DNA of 64,000 bases from NCBI GenBank assembly GCA_033239525.1, contig BSYO01000015.1, positions 17,421,713-17,485,712 on the forward strand, in the 5' to 3' direction. The stretch's first letter is position 1. Every line of letters begins with the position of its first letter. A model generated the notes under the pieces. That model saw only the letters and a program-made list of their open reading frames with translations, had not been told where the DNA came from and searched no databases. This stretch comes from Nepenthes gracilis (Eukaryota; Streptophyta; Magnoliopsida; Caryophyllales; Nepenthaceae). Shown here one piece after another: positions 23,492 to 36,000 of the stretch. The translations under genes and the position numbers were made by a program.

Positions 23492-24000
23492 ATGAGAAAA
23501 ATCGAACAGAATAAGTTGATATTTATGAGAATGACCATGGTGAATAATATTAAGTTTACACATCCTGAAACTGAAAATACTAAGGACTTACTGAAAATTA
23601 TTGAAAATTATTTTCGATCTGCGGATAAGTCTATTGCTGGAACACTGATGGCAAAATTTACCACCATGAAATTTGATGGTACTCAAGGAATGTATGAACA
23701 CATTCTTGAGATGACTAATTTGGCTGCCAAACTCAAAACCCTTAGTATGGAATGTTAATGAATTAGGAAGTGTGTTGGTTTAAGAGGAGGCAAGACTCAA
23801 ACAATAATGAATTCATTTAATTAATTTAACGGGTTATGGTGGTAAAGGAAAGAAGACGAGAAAAAGAGAGAGCATTAAGGCTGGATTATCAAAGGAAAAA
23901 GAGCCTCATTCTGGTATAGGGACTCAAAAGAAGGGAAGCAATGTAAAGTGTCACTTTTGTAAAAAAAGTGGGACACTTTAAGAAGGATTGCTATAAAAGA
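23492..24000 (+). pseudogene. copia-1 gag, fragmentary
   Basis: A frame of 88 codons contains a gag-like helix-rich stretch (IAGTLMAKFTTMKFDGTQGM) and stops at 23756. Further on, KCHFCKK at about 23946 and GHFKKDC at about 23971 form a CX2CX4HX4C zinc knuckle split by a one-base frameshift in a run of A. Gag packages the element RNA; this copy cannot make full-length protein. Confidence 0.75.
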
Positions 24001-25617
24001 AAGGCTTGGTTCAAAAAGAAAGGTGATCATTTGACTTATATTTGTTTTGAATCAAACTTAATTGAAGTACCTTCTAATACCTGGTGGTTCGATTCAGACT
24101 CTAACATTCATGTTTCTAAATCAATACAGGGATTCCTTACAACCCATATGTTAAACCAAAATAAAAATTTCATTGTCTTTGGAAATGGTGTCAAAGTTTC
24201 TGTTTCTACTGTTGAAACTTTTTGTTTATTTCTTGATACTAGAATATATTTAGATGTGCTAGAAACATTTTATGTACCTTTTATTTCTAGAAATTTTATT
24301 TCTATTTCCAAACTTGATATCCAAGGCTACTCTTTAAAGTTTGAAAATAAAAGAGTAAGCATATATAAAAATAAAACCTTCTTCGATTCCGAAATTCTTT
24401 CTGATGGTCTCTACAAAATAAATCTTAACCAAAATTTTGCTGAAACTCTCATGACCTTGTATCATAATGTTGGACCAAAACGTAAATATATGAATGAAAA
24501 CTCTTCTTTCTTGTGGCATAAAAGATTTGGTCATATATCTAAAGATTGTATGAGAATGTTGGTAAATGAAGAAATCTTACCTAACCTTGATTTTTCCGAT
24601 CTTGATATATGTGTAGATTGTATTAAAGGAAAACAAACCAAACATATAAAGAAAGGTGCCACAAGAAGTTCAGAACTTTTAGAGATTATCCATACAGATA
24701 TTTGTAAACATTTTGATTCTCCATCTTTAGAAGGAGAAAAATATTTTATCACCTTCATTGATATTTTTTTACGTTATTGTTATATTTATTTATTGTATGA
24801 AAAATCTCAGGCTGTAAATATTTTGGAAATATATATTTCTGAGGTTGAGAGGTAATTAAATAAAAATATAAAAATTATTTGATCTGATAGAGGTTGTGAA
24901 TGTTATGGTAAATATGATGTATCAGGATAATGTCCTGGCCCTTTTGGTAAACTGTTGAAAAAGTATGGCATATGTGCACAATATATTATGCCAGGTACGC
25001 CACAGCAAAATGGTGTTGCTGAACGGCGTAATCGTACATTAATGGACATAGTTAGGAGTATATTGAGTTATTCATCTTTACCTAAATTTTTGTGGATTGA
25101 AACCCTTAAGACTGCTATTTATATTCTTAACCGAGTTCCTAATAAAGCAGTTTCAAAAACTCCTTTCGAGTTATGGACTGGAAGGAAACCGAGTATTCAA
25201 TACCTTCATATTTGGGGGTGTTCAGCAGAGGTTATAATGTACAATCCACAAGAAAAAAAATTAGATTTCAGAACTATTAGTGAAAATTTTATTGGTTATC
25301 CAGATAAATCTAAAGGGTGTAGATTTTACTGTCCTAATTATAGTATGAGAATAATAGAAATCAGTAATGTTAGATTCTTTAATAATGGTGAAATCAGTGG
25401 GAGTGATATTTCATAAAATATAGAGATAAAAGAAATTAGTGTACAGGTCTCTATACCCATAATTTCTAAACAAACTGTTGTTCCGACTGTTATTGAATAA
25501 CAGATTGACAATTCTATCCTCCATAATGAAAATATCACCATTGAATATAATGTAGAACAGTCACAAGAAGTAGTATTAAGAAGATCTCATAGGGAAAGGA
25601 GATCTGCTATTTTAAAT
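24001..25617 (+). pseudogene. copia-1 protease and integrase, broken
   Basis: Protease: WWFDSDSNIHVS (about 24080-24115) where copia elements have WW.DSGA..H, so the catalytic DSG is now DSD. Integrase: a zinc-binding LWHKRFGH ... CVDCIKGK (24510-24630), first catalytic Asp in HTDICKHF (about 24690), second in SDRGCE (24880), and the Glu in GVAERRNRT (about 25012). Stops at 24853-24855 (TAA) and 24880 region interrupt the core, and a frame runs from 24955 to 25416. Normally this polyprotein cuts and inserts the element; this copy cannot. Confidence 0.85.
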
Positions 25618-25629
25618 AACTATTTGGTT

Positions 25630-27240
25630 TATCTATAAGAATCTGAGTATAATATAGGGATATATGATGATTCGATTTCTTTCCAACAAGTTATATAAAG
25701 AAATGATTCTTCTAAATGGATTGATACCATGAAAGATGAGTTAGAATCGATGGCACATAATGAAATTTGGGACCTTGTTGAATTACCTAAAAGTTGCAGA
25801 ATAGTTGGTTGTAAATGTGTGTTTAAAATCAAACGCGATTCTAAAGGTAATATTAAATGATATAAGGTTAGACTTGTTGCTAAATGTTATGCTAAAAAAG
25901 ATGGCATTGATTATAAGGAGACATTTTCTCCGATTTTTAAAAAGGACTCATTAAGAATTATAATGACATTGGTAGCACATTTTGACTTAGAATTGCACCA
26001 AATGGATGTAAAAACTACTTTTCTAAATGAAAACTTAGATGAAGAAGTTTACATAAAACAATCTGAATGATTCTTTATCAAAGGACAAGAGAACTTAGTT
26101 TATAAATTAAAGAAATTAATATATAAACTTAAACAAGCCTCACAATAATGGTACCTTAAGTTTCATGATACTATTTTATCTTTCGATTTTACAAAAAATA
26201 CCGTTGATCGGTATATATGCCTGAAGGTCAGTGGGAGCAAATTTATATTTTTGATTCTATATGTTGATGATATGTTATTTGTAAGCAGTGATATTGGGTT
26301 GTTACATGAGACTAAGGGTTATCTCTCTACAAATTTTGATATGAAAGATATGGGTGAAGCAATTTATGTGATAGGAATAGAAATATTCTGAAATATATCA
26401 CATAGATTATTGGGATTGTCTTAGAAAGGATATATCAAGAAAATTTTAGAGAGATTTGAAATGAAGAACTGTGCGGCCAGTATTGCTCTAGTCCAGAAAG
26501 GTGATAAATTCAGTTTAATGTAATATCCACAAAATGAATGGGAACGAAATTAAATGAAAGATATTCGTTATACGTCTGATATATGAAGTTTATTGTATGC
26601 ACAGACTTGCACCAGATTAGATATAAGTTTTGCAGTTGGTATGCTCGGACGATACCAAAGCAATCCTAGTATAGATCACTGAAAAGTTGCAAAGAAAGTT
26701 ATGAGATACTTGTAAGGAGCTAAAGATTACATGCTTACTTATAAGAAGTCCGATCATTTGGAGATGATAGGATATTCAAATTCAGACTATATTGGATGTT
26801 CAGATACCAGAAAGTCTACATCTAGATATATTTTTCTTTTGGATGGAGGAGCTATTTCATGGAAAAGTGTCAAACAATCTGTGATTGTTGTGTTCACGAC
26901 GGAAGCAGAGTTTGTGGTATGCTTTGAAGCCACAATACATACATTATGGCTACAGAATTTTATTTCAGGACTTGAAATTGTTTGACAGCATAGTCAGGCA
27001 GCTAAAAATTTATTGTGATAATTTCGCAGCAGTTTTCTTCTCAAAGAACGACAAGTATTCAAAGGGTGCAAAGCATATGGAAATTGAATACTTTGTCGTT
27101 AAAAGTGAAATTCAGAAACAAAAAGTGTCGATAGAGTATATTAGTACAAAACTTATGATTGCAGATCTATTAACTAAATGTTTACTTTTAAAAGTATTTG
27201 TAGATCATATTGACAGTATGGGTCTTTGTCGTTACCCATA
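25630..27240 (+). pseudogene. copia-1 reverse transcriptase and RNase H, broken
   Basis: RT motifs: NEIWDLVELPK (about 25759), VFKIKRDSKG (about 25820), ETFSPIFKKDSLR (about 25919) and MDVKTTFLNENLDEEVYIKQ (about 26001). The catalytic YVDDM (26260-26274) is intact. RNase H: DYIGCSDTRKSTSRY (about 26788) and GAISWKSVKQ (about 26850). At least eight in-frame stops. The frame ends with LTKCLLLKVFVDHIDSMGL at about 27170-27225, the usual C-terminus of copia pol. Confidence 0.85.
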
Positions 27241-27593
27241 ATATAATGATATTGCTCTGATATTTGAGATCTCACATAATGTGTTTATGACATATCCTAT
27301 TTATTTTATATTGTTCGAACTTAAAGTTTTGGATTGATAATCGGATAAGTCTCTCACTAAGACATTATTGTTGGACCGTATAATATTTCTCATTTAAAAT
27401 TTAATCATATAATTTACAGGTGTTGTAGTACATGGATGGAACTATGTTACATAATGATATGGAACCGCTATGACTCGCATTTGTCAATTATTTGATTATA
27501 GCATTATGACATGTAAATTATTAATGGATTATAATGTTACGTACTTAAAGTTTATTTTAATTAATTCAGATAAATATTATTGTCATATGGGTC

Positions 27594-27604
27594 AAGTGGG
27601 AGAA
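27594..27604 (+). other. Polypurine tract of copia-1
   Basis: AAGTGGGAGAA directly before the 3' LTR. Confidence 0.8.
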
Positions 27605-28170
27605 TGTTAGAAATATGTCCCACATAACGAGACATATAAATTATTAATTTGTTAAATTAATTAAATAATCATATTAGTTTATATATTTAATAATAAAGAG
27701 AAATTTTTTAAAAGACATGTATGTTCAAGACGTATCTTTTGATGGAAAGGATATGTTATTTTTTAAATGATGTGTCATTTGGTGAATAGATATATTTCTT
27801 TGAGACATACCCATTGAGCGAATGGATATCATTTCTCAACAGTTATGTCTGTTGAAAGCGCATCACTTGGGTGAAAGAAGGGGCATTTTGGTAATTTGAG
27901 AATGGTCCTCTCTCCCTCTATAAAAGAACGTCCTTGGCCATCATTTGAGGGACACACAAAACTTGTATAATATTTCACAAGTTATAAGGAGAAGAGAGAG
28001 AAATCATCTCCCGATTCTTCGAGACAAGAACTATTACAGTTGGACATAAAAGTTTAATAATCATGGATCCAGGTACGTATATTTATTCTTTATATATGAT
28101 TGATGAATGGAGAAATATGATAATAAAGATCCTGTGAATCATAGTATTATCTCATTATAGTTTTCTTACA
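27605..28170 (+). repeat. 3' LTR of copia-1
   Basis: 566 bp, mate of 21419-21978. Ends TTTTCTTACA and is followed by the AGAGG target duplication. Confidence 0.92.
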
Positions 28171-28175
28171 AGAGG

Positions 28176-28878
28176 CTCTAAACCCCGCTTTGGGGGACAC
28201 CTCACCGAGTGCTTCGACCGCCTTACGAAGGGGTTTTATACTCTGTTTTTGCTAAGAATGCTAAAAGCATGGGTCTCCACTATTTGGGGGCTTTGCTGGG
28301 CTCTATTCTCCTTGACTAGAGGGAGAAGTAGCTGTTCGCCATGGATAGTGAGCTTTAGGCTCCTCCTTGCATCGATTTGAGAGAAATCGTTGGATGCTGT
28401 CAGTAGGAGAGTCCTGTGCTTTATTCTACCAGAAACGATAGCAGAGGGATTGAGCACCATGGTTGGGGAAACTTTGTATCCAGCTTGGCTTCTAAGCTGT
28501 AGAAAGAGGCAAGTCACCATCTGAAGGGCTTCGTACTCTGTCTGGTGGAACGTCTACGCGCTGTCGTTGGGGGCATCCGGCTCTGTTTTCACCAGCAACG
28601 AGAAAGGAAAGCCGGGCCAAAGGATAGGAATGGCAGCATTAGGGCATTGCTTTTGAGGGATTTGCTCCCTGTTTATGGACTTGTCTTTTTATCCTCCCCT
28701 TTTGGTGTTCCATTTTCCCCCTATTATCAAGGGAATGGATGAAAACTTTATCGCCGAAATGAGTTCTAATTTTCCGCCAAGGGAAAATTCTCCCGCCAAA
28801 ATAAAACACTTCCCGCCTTGACGAAACTTCCTTAACACGTTTCAAGTTTTGAGTCAGCCCGCGATATCGGACCCATCA
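28176..28878 (-). repeat. 5' LTR of non-autonomous Tat-like element, second part
   Basis: Resumes the LTR sequence exactly after copia-1 (CTCTAAACCCCGC) and follows 15003-15710 to its end at GGACCCATCA. Confidence 0.88.
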
Positions 28879-29780
28879 AGCATTAATACTAAAACAATTT
28901 GAAATATGTTTATGATAGCAAATGAGCCTTATATTGTGGATTGTATGACAATATTATTATGTTTTTAGTTGTAAATGATTTTCTTTCATGTTATATGCAA
29001 AATTGATATGTGTATTAGGTCCAAACAGGAGAGTTTTAGCTATATCTTGGGATGTTATATACATATTGAATAAACTAACTTTTGTGTAGGGTCGTTTCCC
29101 TAGTCTTGGTTAATTGCCTATCATGTATGTCCCTATAATGTGCTTGGTATTAAGGTACTAACTTGATCGTGGTTTTGATATATAATTTATATATAGAATT
29201 GAGTTGTAATTTTCGGTTATAATCTCATGCAGGTAAAATAATATCCCAAAAGTCCAAATTGAGTTCAAATATGTTGTTTGGAGGGCTAATTCGAGGAACG
29301 GACTCTTTAGTAAGAGTGACATATCAATGCAAGTCGATTAGGGGTCCAGTATATCTTAATCTATTATATCGTAAATTGACTTTACAATAAATTTGTTTGC
29401 TCCTGACTTGGAAAATTTGGAAGATTTTTTCTCTCAAATTGATTGGTCATTGAGGTTTTTATTTGTCAACAAGATTGTGCACCTTTTTTTTTAAATAATT
29501 CTTCAATTATCTTACTATGATTGTGTTAGAACTATTCTTCGCACATGCTGGTCTAAATTTTGATTTTTTTACTATAAAATAGTCTATGCTTATTTTGATA
29601 TCCGAACAAAAAGGCTAATAGTCAACAATAATAAAAAAAAATATGAAACTTTAATATAAATTAAATACCAATTCGTAGTCACATTGAGTCATAAGCGGGT
29701 AACGTGAACTTTTTATCCTCAAGTAGAATTCGTCTTCACCTACTTAACTACTTTCTGTACAAAAGTCCACGGGCCACAAT
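28879..29780. other. Spacer upstream of PLAC8 gene
   Basis: AT-rich, no coding region or repeat partner found in the window. Confidence 0.5.
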
Positions 29781-29787
29781 CAATAAT

Positions 29788-29795
29788 TATAAATA
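29788..29795 (+). promoter_or_regulatory. Possible TATA box of PLAC8 gene
   Basis: TATAAATA lies 275-282 bp before the chosen ATG in a spacer with no other gene, which allows a 5' leader of about 240 bases. The transcription start cannot be seen. Confidence 0.4.
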
Positions 29796-30069
29796 AGCCC
29801 GCTGAAGAAAAATCTTCCCAACTGCAAATTAAAAGGGATAAAAAAATAATAATAATAAATAAAGACAGCAGTGTACACCATCAATTGCATTGTAAATGAT
29901 TGTGTGATAATATAAATTCGTGGGCCATAAGAATAGAATGGTAGAGCACATTGAAAACGACGAAGGGGTGATATGAAAAGTTTATCTTGCAAACCTTTAC
30001 GTAATCCATCTAACGCAGCCCTTAAAGGTGGTTCTTTGCTTCCTCTCTCTTGGTGGGTTTTCTGGGTTA

Positions 30070-33000
30070 ATGGCGGATTTGGTGAATGAAGGAAAAGTGG
30101 GTGGTGGTGGGTGTGGGGCTGCGGCGGCGGCAGCAGAAGCGGAGGAGGAAAAGGTGTTGTTGGAGGGAATGGCGGTGTTGGATTTTGATATGTTGTGTTC
30201 TACGGTGGCTTTGCAAAACCAAGGGAAATGGAGGTTGTTGGATAACGAAGGCGGTGAAGAGGGAGGTGATTTTGGCGGGTTTTTAGGATGTGGGAAGGTG
30301 AAGTTCTTGATTGTTTTGACGATCATCGCATTGCCATCGAATCTGCTTGGTTAGTCTCTCTTTTCCATTGTCCTCGTTTAATTGCTTTAAAAATTGAAAG
30401 CAAAATCCTCACGATAGTTCATCAAAACAAGGTTTGATGCTTCGGCTGCTAACAAATTCGTTTCTTTCTTCTTGCAAAATTTCTGAATTAGTAAATCGAA
30501 TCTTTCTGGAGCTTGGAAATCTCTTCTGTTTTTGTTTTCTGGCTATACCCAGAAAATTATATCATGGAACATTGAAGTTTTACAAATTATTTCAACTATC
30601 TAGGTCTTTTTTTGCATTTGTTTTACATTTTGCTCATTTGTTTTCTCTGGGATAATTTGATAATTCCATTTTGAGGCAAGGAGGAGCGGTATCTACCAAA
30701 TGTAATCTTTCTGTAGCTTGAAATTCTCTTTTGTTTTTGTTTTTACTTTATACCTAGAAAGTTAAATCATGGAATATTGAAGTTTTACAAATGATTTCAA
30801 CTATTTAGGGTGCTTTTTTGGGATTTTCTTGCATTTCTCTTATACTTATCTCATCTATTTTCCCTAGGACGATTGAAATTTCCATTTTGAGGCAGGGAGG
30901 AGCGATATCTATCAAATTCTTATATCATCTGATTTTTTATTACATTGTTTAATGTTGCAGCTGTCCTTGCTACAGATTTGGTAAGAACATGAGACGAGCA
31001 GGCTTTGGCTCTTGTCTTCTGCAGGTAAATGAAGTTAAATTTACGTTGTGTTTGGTATTCTGGTGTAAAAATTGATTACATTTGTGTAAAATTAAATGAT
31101 TTAAAAGTATGTTATTTTTTGCAATTATAGAAGAAATCTGTGGTAATCAAAATTGTAAAAAACTATAGAAATATTTAGAAATTGCCCATTATATTTTGTC
31201 TAAATAAGATTCCATATTTTTCCATCTAGAACCGGAGGAATAAATGTGGAAGGCCGTGAAAACCTCTAATAAATCTTATGAGTTCTTGTAGATTAGAAAA
31301 TAAGATTTTCTCAATCTTACATTGTATAAACTACCTAAAATACATGTTAGAGATTTCTGTAATTTTTGTAACTATAATTTTGCACAGTTCTATCTCTCAC
31401 AATTTTTTTCACCTTTTTTTTTTTTCTCTCGTCAAAGGTTAAACCAAACACAACTTTGATGAATTTTACAGTTATTGGCTCCCTATCTTTTAGATTAAAT
31501 GCCTTAGCCTTTTTCCTCCAATAAATCAGGAATTTTTACAATGTTGTAGGGAATTGTCTATCTGATTCTCGCTGTCTCAGCGCTTCTCAATTGCATCGCG
31601 TTCACGGTGACTAGGAGGCACTATTTTCTTTATTTGGGCATCGCCATTTCCATCTTACTTGGAATGTATTTGGGTTTCTTCCGCACTCGGATAAAGAAGA
31701 AGTTTAAAATTAGAGTAAGTGGTTCTCTATGGTATTTGCTGAAATGCATTCAACATGTAACTGTTTTTTTGTAGCCAATATGTTCATTGCTTGCTATTTT
31801 CCTGTTAACCATGGATTGGTATATTTGTCAATCACAACCGTATTGGTATTGAATATATTAGATACTATATATTGATATCAGACATATCGAATGTAAAACT
31901 TTTTTAGTGAAGCATAACATGATATGGAAATATCAGCTAAAATATCGGCCAAGTATAATAAAATATTGTGTTTATCAACCTATATATCACAATATGTCGC
32001 TGATATGATGACATATTGTGATTTTTCATGATATTAAAAAATATCGGTAACAAGAGGACTCGATGTCAATATATTTTGCCCGATATTTTCCATACTTAAC
32101 TGATGTTTCATTCCATGTTGTTATCATTTGTACTCTGGAATGTTCGTTATCTGTAGAGCATCTAAACCCCATCAAAACTCCCATTTTCTTGAATTTAGGA
32201 GGATGCATAGTCCTAAGCTTACATGCTTTATGTGCTTGCAGATGTTGATTAATTTGAAGCATATTTTTATCGTGTTGGATGTGATTTACATTAAGAATAT
32301 AATTGAAATTAGCCGCGTTAAGTATAAAATAGAGAGAGATGCTGGCTGTGTTGTACCAATTTGAAGCACAATGTTGTTTCATCAGCGCTAGAAGTTCTTC
32401 TTAGTTGATGCTGTATTCACCTTAATATTGATTATTTCTCAATTTTTTGGTTATCTTGGTTTCCTAGGATTTGAATTTACGTCATGGAATCACCTGAGTG
32501 TGTGCTGATTGTTGATCAAAATGAATTTATGATGGTGCTTCTATTACTTTCCCTCTGTGTTGTCAATAAGATTTCTTTTTAATTGGTATACCTATGGCTT
32601 TGACTCTATGTTCTCTCTTTTTCACACGTGAATAACATTATTCGTCTTTCCTTCTTTCATGATTGTCAATGTCGTGTTCTCTTATTATGGGTTGGGTTCA
32701 TGGACGAAAATATCAATATTGATGCAGTTATATCAGTATTGGATATAATGGATAATATGTATCAGTATCGGATACATCGGAAGAAAAAGTTTCTAAGAAT
32801 CATAAATTGATAAGTATATATCGTCGATATTTTGAATATAATATATTGCTAATATAGGCAACACATTATGATTTTGCTATAATATCTGAAAATATTGGTT
32901 TATATACCTGACATGTGACGGTAGCCATTAGTGAATAAGGATTTTATTTGTTGGGGATTACTCTTGTGAAGAAGTTCTTATGATCGGAGAACTTGGACGG

Positions 33001-36000
33001 AGTACGAATGTGCTGTTTCATTCAGGAAAGAAACTCCGGTCAACATAGTTAACCGGATGGACGGTCAATGGAGTTGACCGGATTGACGGTCAACATTACC
33101 GGCAAACAATGTTAACCGGTATGGAGGTTAAGTAGACCGGATTCACTGAGAGATTCCAGACGGGTAAAGTTCAGACGGTCAACAAGGGTGTTGACCGGCC
33201 TCATGGAGACCGCGGACGGCCAACGGTTGGCCGCCCGCCAGGAAATCCAGAACAACGCCAACTCAGCAAATTTATTGGAGATACGTGATCTCAAACGGTT
33301 ATGTAGGAGCCGTTTTTGGACAGGGCATATTCATATTGTTGGAAAGGACCGATCCTACCCTTTTCTGGACGGAATATTGCCCCAGATCTTTCAGTATGTG
33401 GTTATTGATATTAAAAGCAAGTATTGTGACTTGTTATAGATGTGTGTGTGTGAGATAGTTTTTTGTGAGGCTTAGTGCTAGAGAGAGCGAGAGGAAAAAC
33501 GGTGAAGGGAGGAGAAACTGTAAGCAACCGTGCGTGTGTTGCTGTTGCTCTGTTCTTCAATTTTTCTTTATTCTCTACTGTGTAACGGGGAAATTCGTTC
33601 CCAAATCTCTCACATAGTGAAATACGTTCAGTGGACGTATTGTCCCGTGATTTTCTTCTTAATTGATAAGGGTTTTTCACGTAAAAAATTCTTGTGTTCA
33701 TTGTTCTTCTTCATTTGTATTCCTTACTGTGTTATTCGAGCGGGAAAGTCAGACGCCCTTTGTCCCAACAAGTGGTATCAGAGTCAGGTTCCATACTCTA
33801 TTTTAATGGCATCCTCGTCGTCAAAGAATTTGCCGTTCAGCATTGAGCAGTTCAACGGGCAGGGCAATTTCATTCTCTGGCAAGAGAGGGTGAAGAACAT
33901 TCTAACGAGAGAAGGGACAGTGAAGGCGTTAAAGAAGGACGAAAAGCCTGAAAATCTGACCGATAATGAATGGCAAGACAAGAGAGATCTTGCAAACTGT
34001 ACCATCAAGCTGTGCCTGGTGGACAACACTCTCCAAGAAGTTCTTGGCCTAACTGATCCGGTGGAAGTCTGGGAGAAGCTGGAGAGCCGTTACAAGTCTA
34101 AATCTCTGACAACCAGACTGCACGTAAAGAAGCAGTTTTATGGCTTATGGTTATCAGAATGAGGGAGTTTTGAGAAATACTTGGACGAATTTAACTGGAT
34201 ATTGACGTAGATGTCTGCTCTTGATGAGAAAATCAAGGAGGAGGACAAGGCGTTGGTTCTACTGGCCTCTCTGCCGGCCACCTATGATCGTATCGTCGCA
34301 GCCTTATTGTTCGGTAAGGATACTTTAAGGTTGGATGAGATTATTGCTTCTCTACTCATGAACGAGTCAAGACGGTCACAAGGAACCTCATCGTCCTCTC
34401 ATTCTGAGGTGCTGGTGACCGAATCCAGGAGAATAAGTAGAGGTCGCCACCAGAAACCAGGAGAAAAAGGTTGCAGCAAATCATGGTCCAGATACTAAAA
34501 CTTGGAGTGTCATCACTGTGGCAAGAAATGTCATATAAAGAAGCATTGTTTCAAGTGGAAGAAGGAAAATACAGAGAAGGAGAAAGGTGACAAAGGACGC
34601 GGGGAGGAAACGTCCTCCGTCTCAGTAGTCACAGGTGGGGATCTCCTGCTGACATGTCAAGGAGAAGTGGCAAACTTAACAGACATGAAATTTGGCTGGG
34701 TAATTGATTCAGGCGCTACCCTACATGTCGCATCCAGAAAGGGATTGTTTACATCCTATACTCTAGGAGATTTTGGAGTAATTAGGATGGGCAATAAAGG
34801 AACATCTCCGGTTGTAGGTAGAGGAGTTATCATTCTGGTCACAAATAATGGGACAAAGTTGCTGTTGAAGGATGTGCACCATGTTCCTGATATTCGATTG
34901 AATGTCATCTAGTTTCTGGCCATTTGGATGATGAAGGTTCTTGCAACACCTTCCGTGAAGGTGAGTGTAAAGTGACGAGAGGGTCTCTTGTTTGCGGCGA
35001 GAGGGAAAAAGTACTCCGCCTCGTATGTGATGAAGGGTCATGCGGCAATGTAGGAGATGTGAACGTTGCAATTTGTAAGGAGACAGAGGATTTGTGGCAC
35101 AGGAGGCTGGGCCACATGAGTGAACGGGGACTGTCTTACTTGGTCAGGAAGGGCTTAATCACCGGGACAAAGGAGGATGGGATGAAGATGTGTCTCTACT
35201 GCTTGGCCGGGAAACAGAGGAGAGTTTCTTTCCATGGAGTTTCGTCAACTCCAAAAACCGAACTACTTGATCTCATCCACACAGATGTGTGTGGACCATT
35301 CAAAGAAAAGTCGATCAGTGGAGCTCAGTATTTTGTTTCTTTCATTGACGACTATTCTAAAAAACTGTGGGTCTACCCACTGAAAACCAATAATCAGGTT
35401 CTTGGTATATTTGAGCAATTCCATGCTCTTGTTGAGCGTCAAAAGGGGAAGAAATTAAAGGCAGTCCGAAGCGACAACGGCGGTGAATACTTGGGACCCT
35501 TTGATGCCTACTGTCGATTACATGGTATTAGGCATCAGAAGACGTCACCGAAGACACCTCAGTTGAATGGAGTGGCAGAACGGATGAATCGTACGCTTCT
35601 AGAGAGAGTACACTACATGCTATCCGAAGCCAAAGTTACAGCATCTTTCTGCGCAGAAGCACTCAGGACGGCGGTCTACATTATAAACAGGTCACCCAGT
35701 AAGCCTTTGATGGGTGAGGTGCCAGAGAAGATATGGACGGGCAAAGAACCGTCCTATAATCATTTGCGGGTGTTCGGATGTAAAGCATTCGTACACGTCC
35801 CAAGAGACGAAAGGATGAAACTAGAGCCAAATACGATGCAGTGCGTCTTTTTGGGCTATGGAGAAGATGAGTTGGGCTACAAATTTTATGATCCTGCTGC
35901 CAGAAAACTTGTCCGGTCAAGAGATGTAACCTTTGCTGAGAATGAGACGATTGAAGACATTAGTAGGAAGACAAATTGTAATGATGAGCAGATGGACAAA

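Larger units (their letters stand above)
21419..28170 (+). mobile_element. Ty1/copia element copia-1, complete but inactive, nested in a Tat LTR
   Basis: Flanked by AGAGG target duplications (21414-21418 and 28171-28175). LTRs are 21419-21978 and 27605-28170, both TGTTAG...CTTACA. Domain order gag, protease, integrase, RT, RNase H is that of Ty1/copia. Many stops and frameshifts, a changed protease active site, and LTRs differing at roughly 8-10% of sites by eye indicate an old, dead copy. It must be younger than the Tat-like LTR it interrupts. Confidence 0.92.
13848..28878 (-). mobile_element. Non-autonomous Tat-like LTR element without gag-pol, interrupted by copia-1
   Basis: Two related LTRs (13848-15710; 20417-21418 plus 28176-28878) flank a 4.7-kb interior. 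On the minus strand the order is 5' LTR, primer site (20394-20416), 120-bp hairpin repeats, 60-bp repeats, an antisense coiled-coil reading frame (+), an 86-bp minisatellite, polypurine tract (15711-15724), 3' LTR. No gag, protease, RT or integrase was found. The order of the non-coding parts matches the full Tat element at 50183-61662. Flanks are TACAT on the left and AGCAT on the right, so a target duplication is not clear. It would need enzymes from another Tat element to move. Confidence 0.75.
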
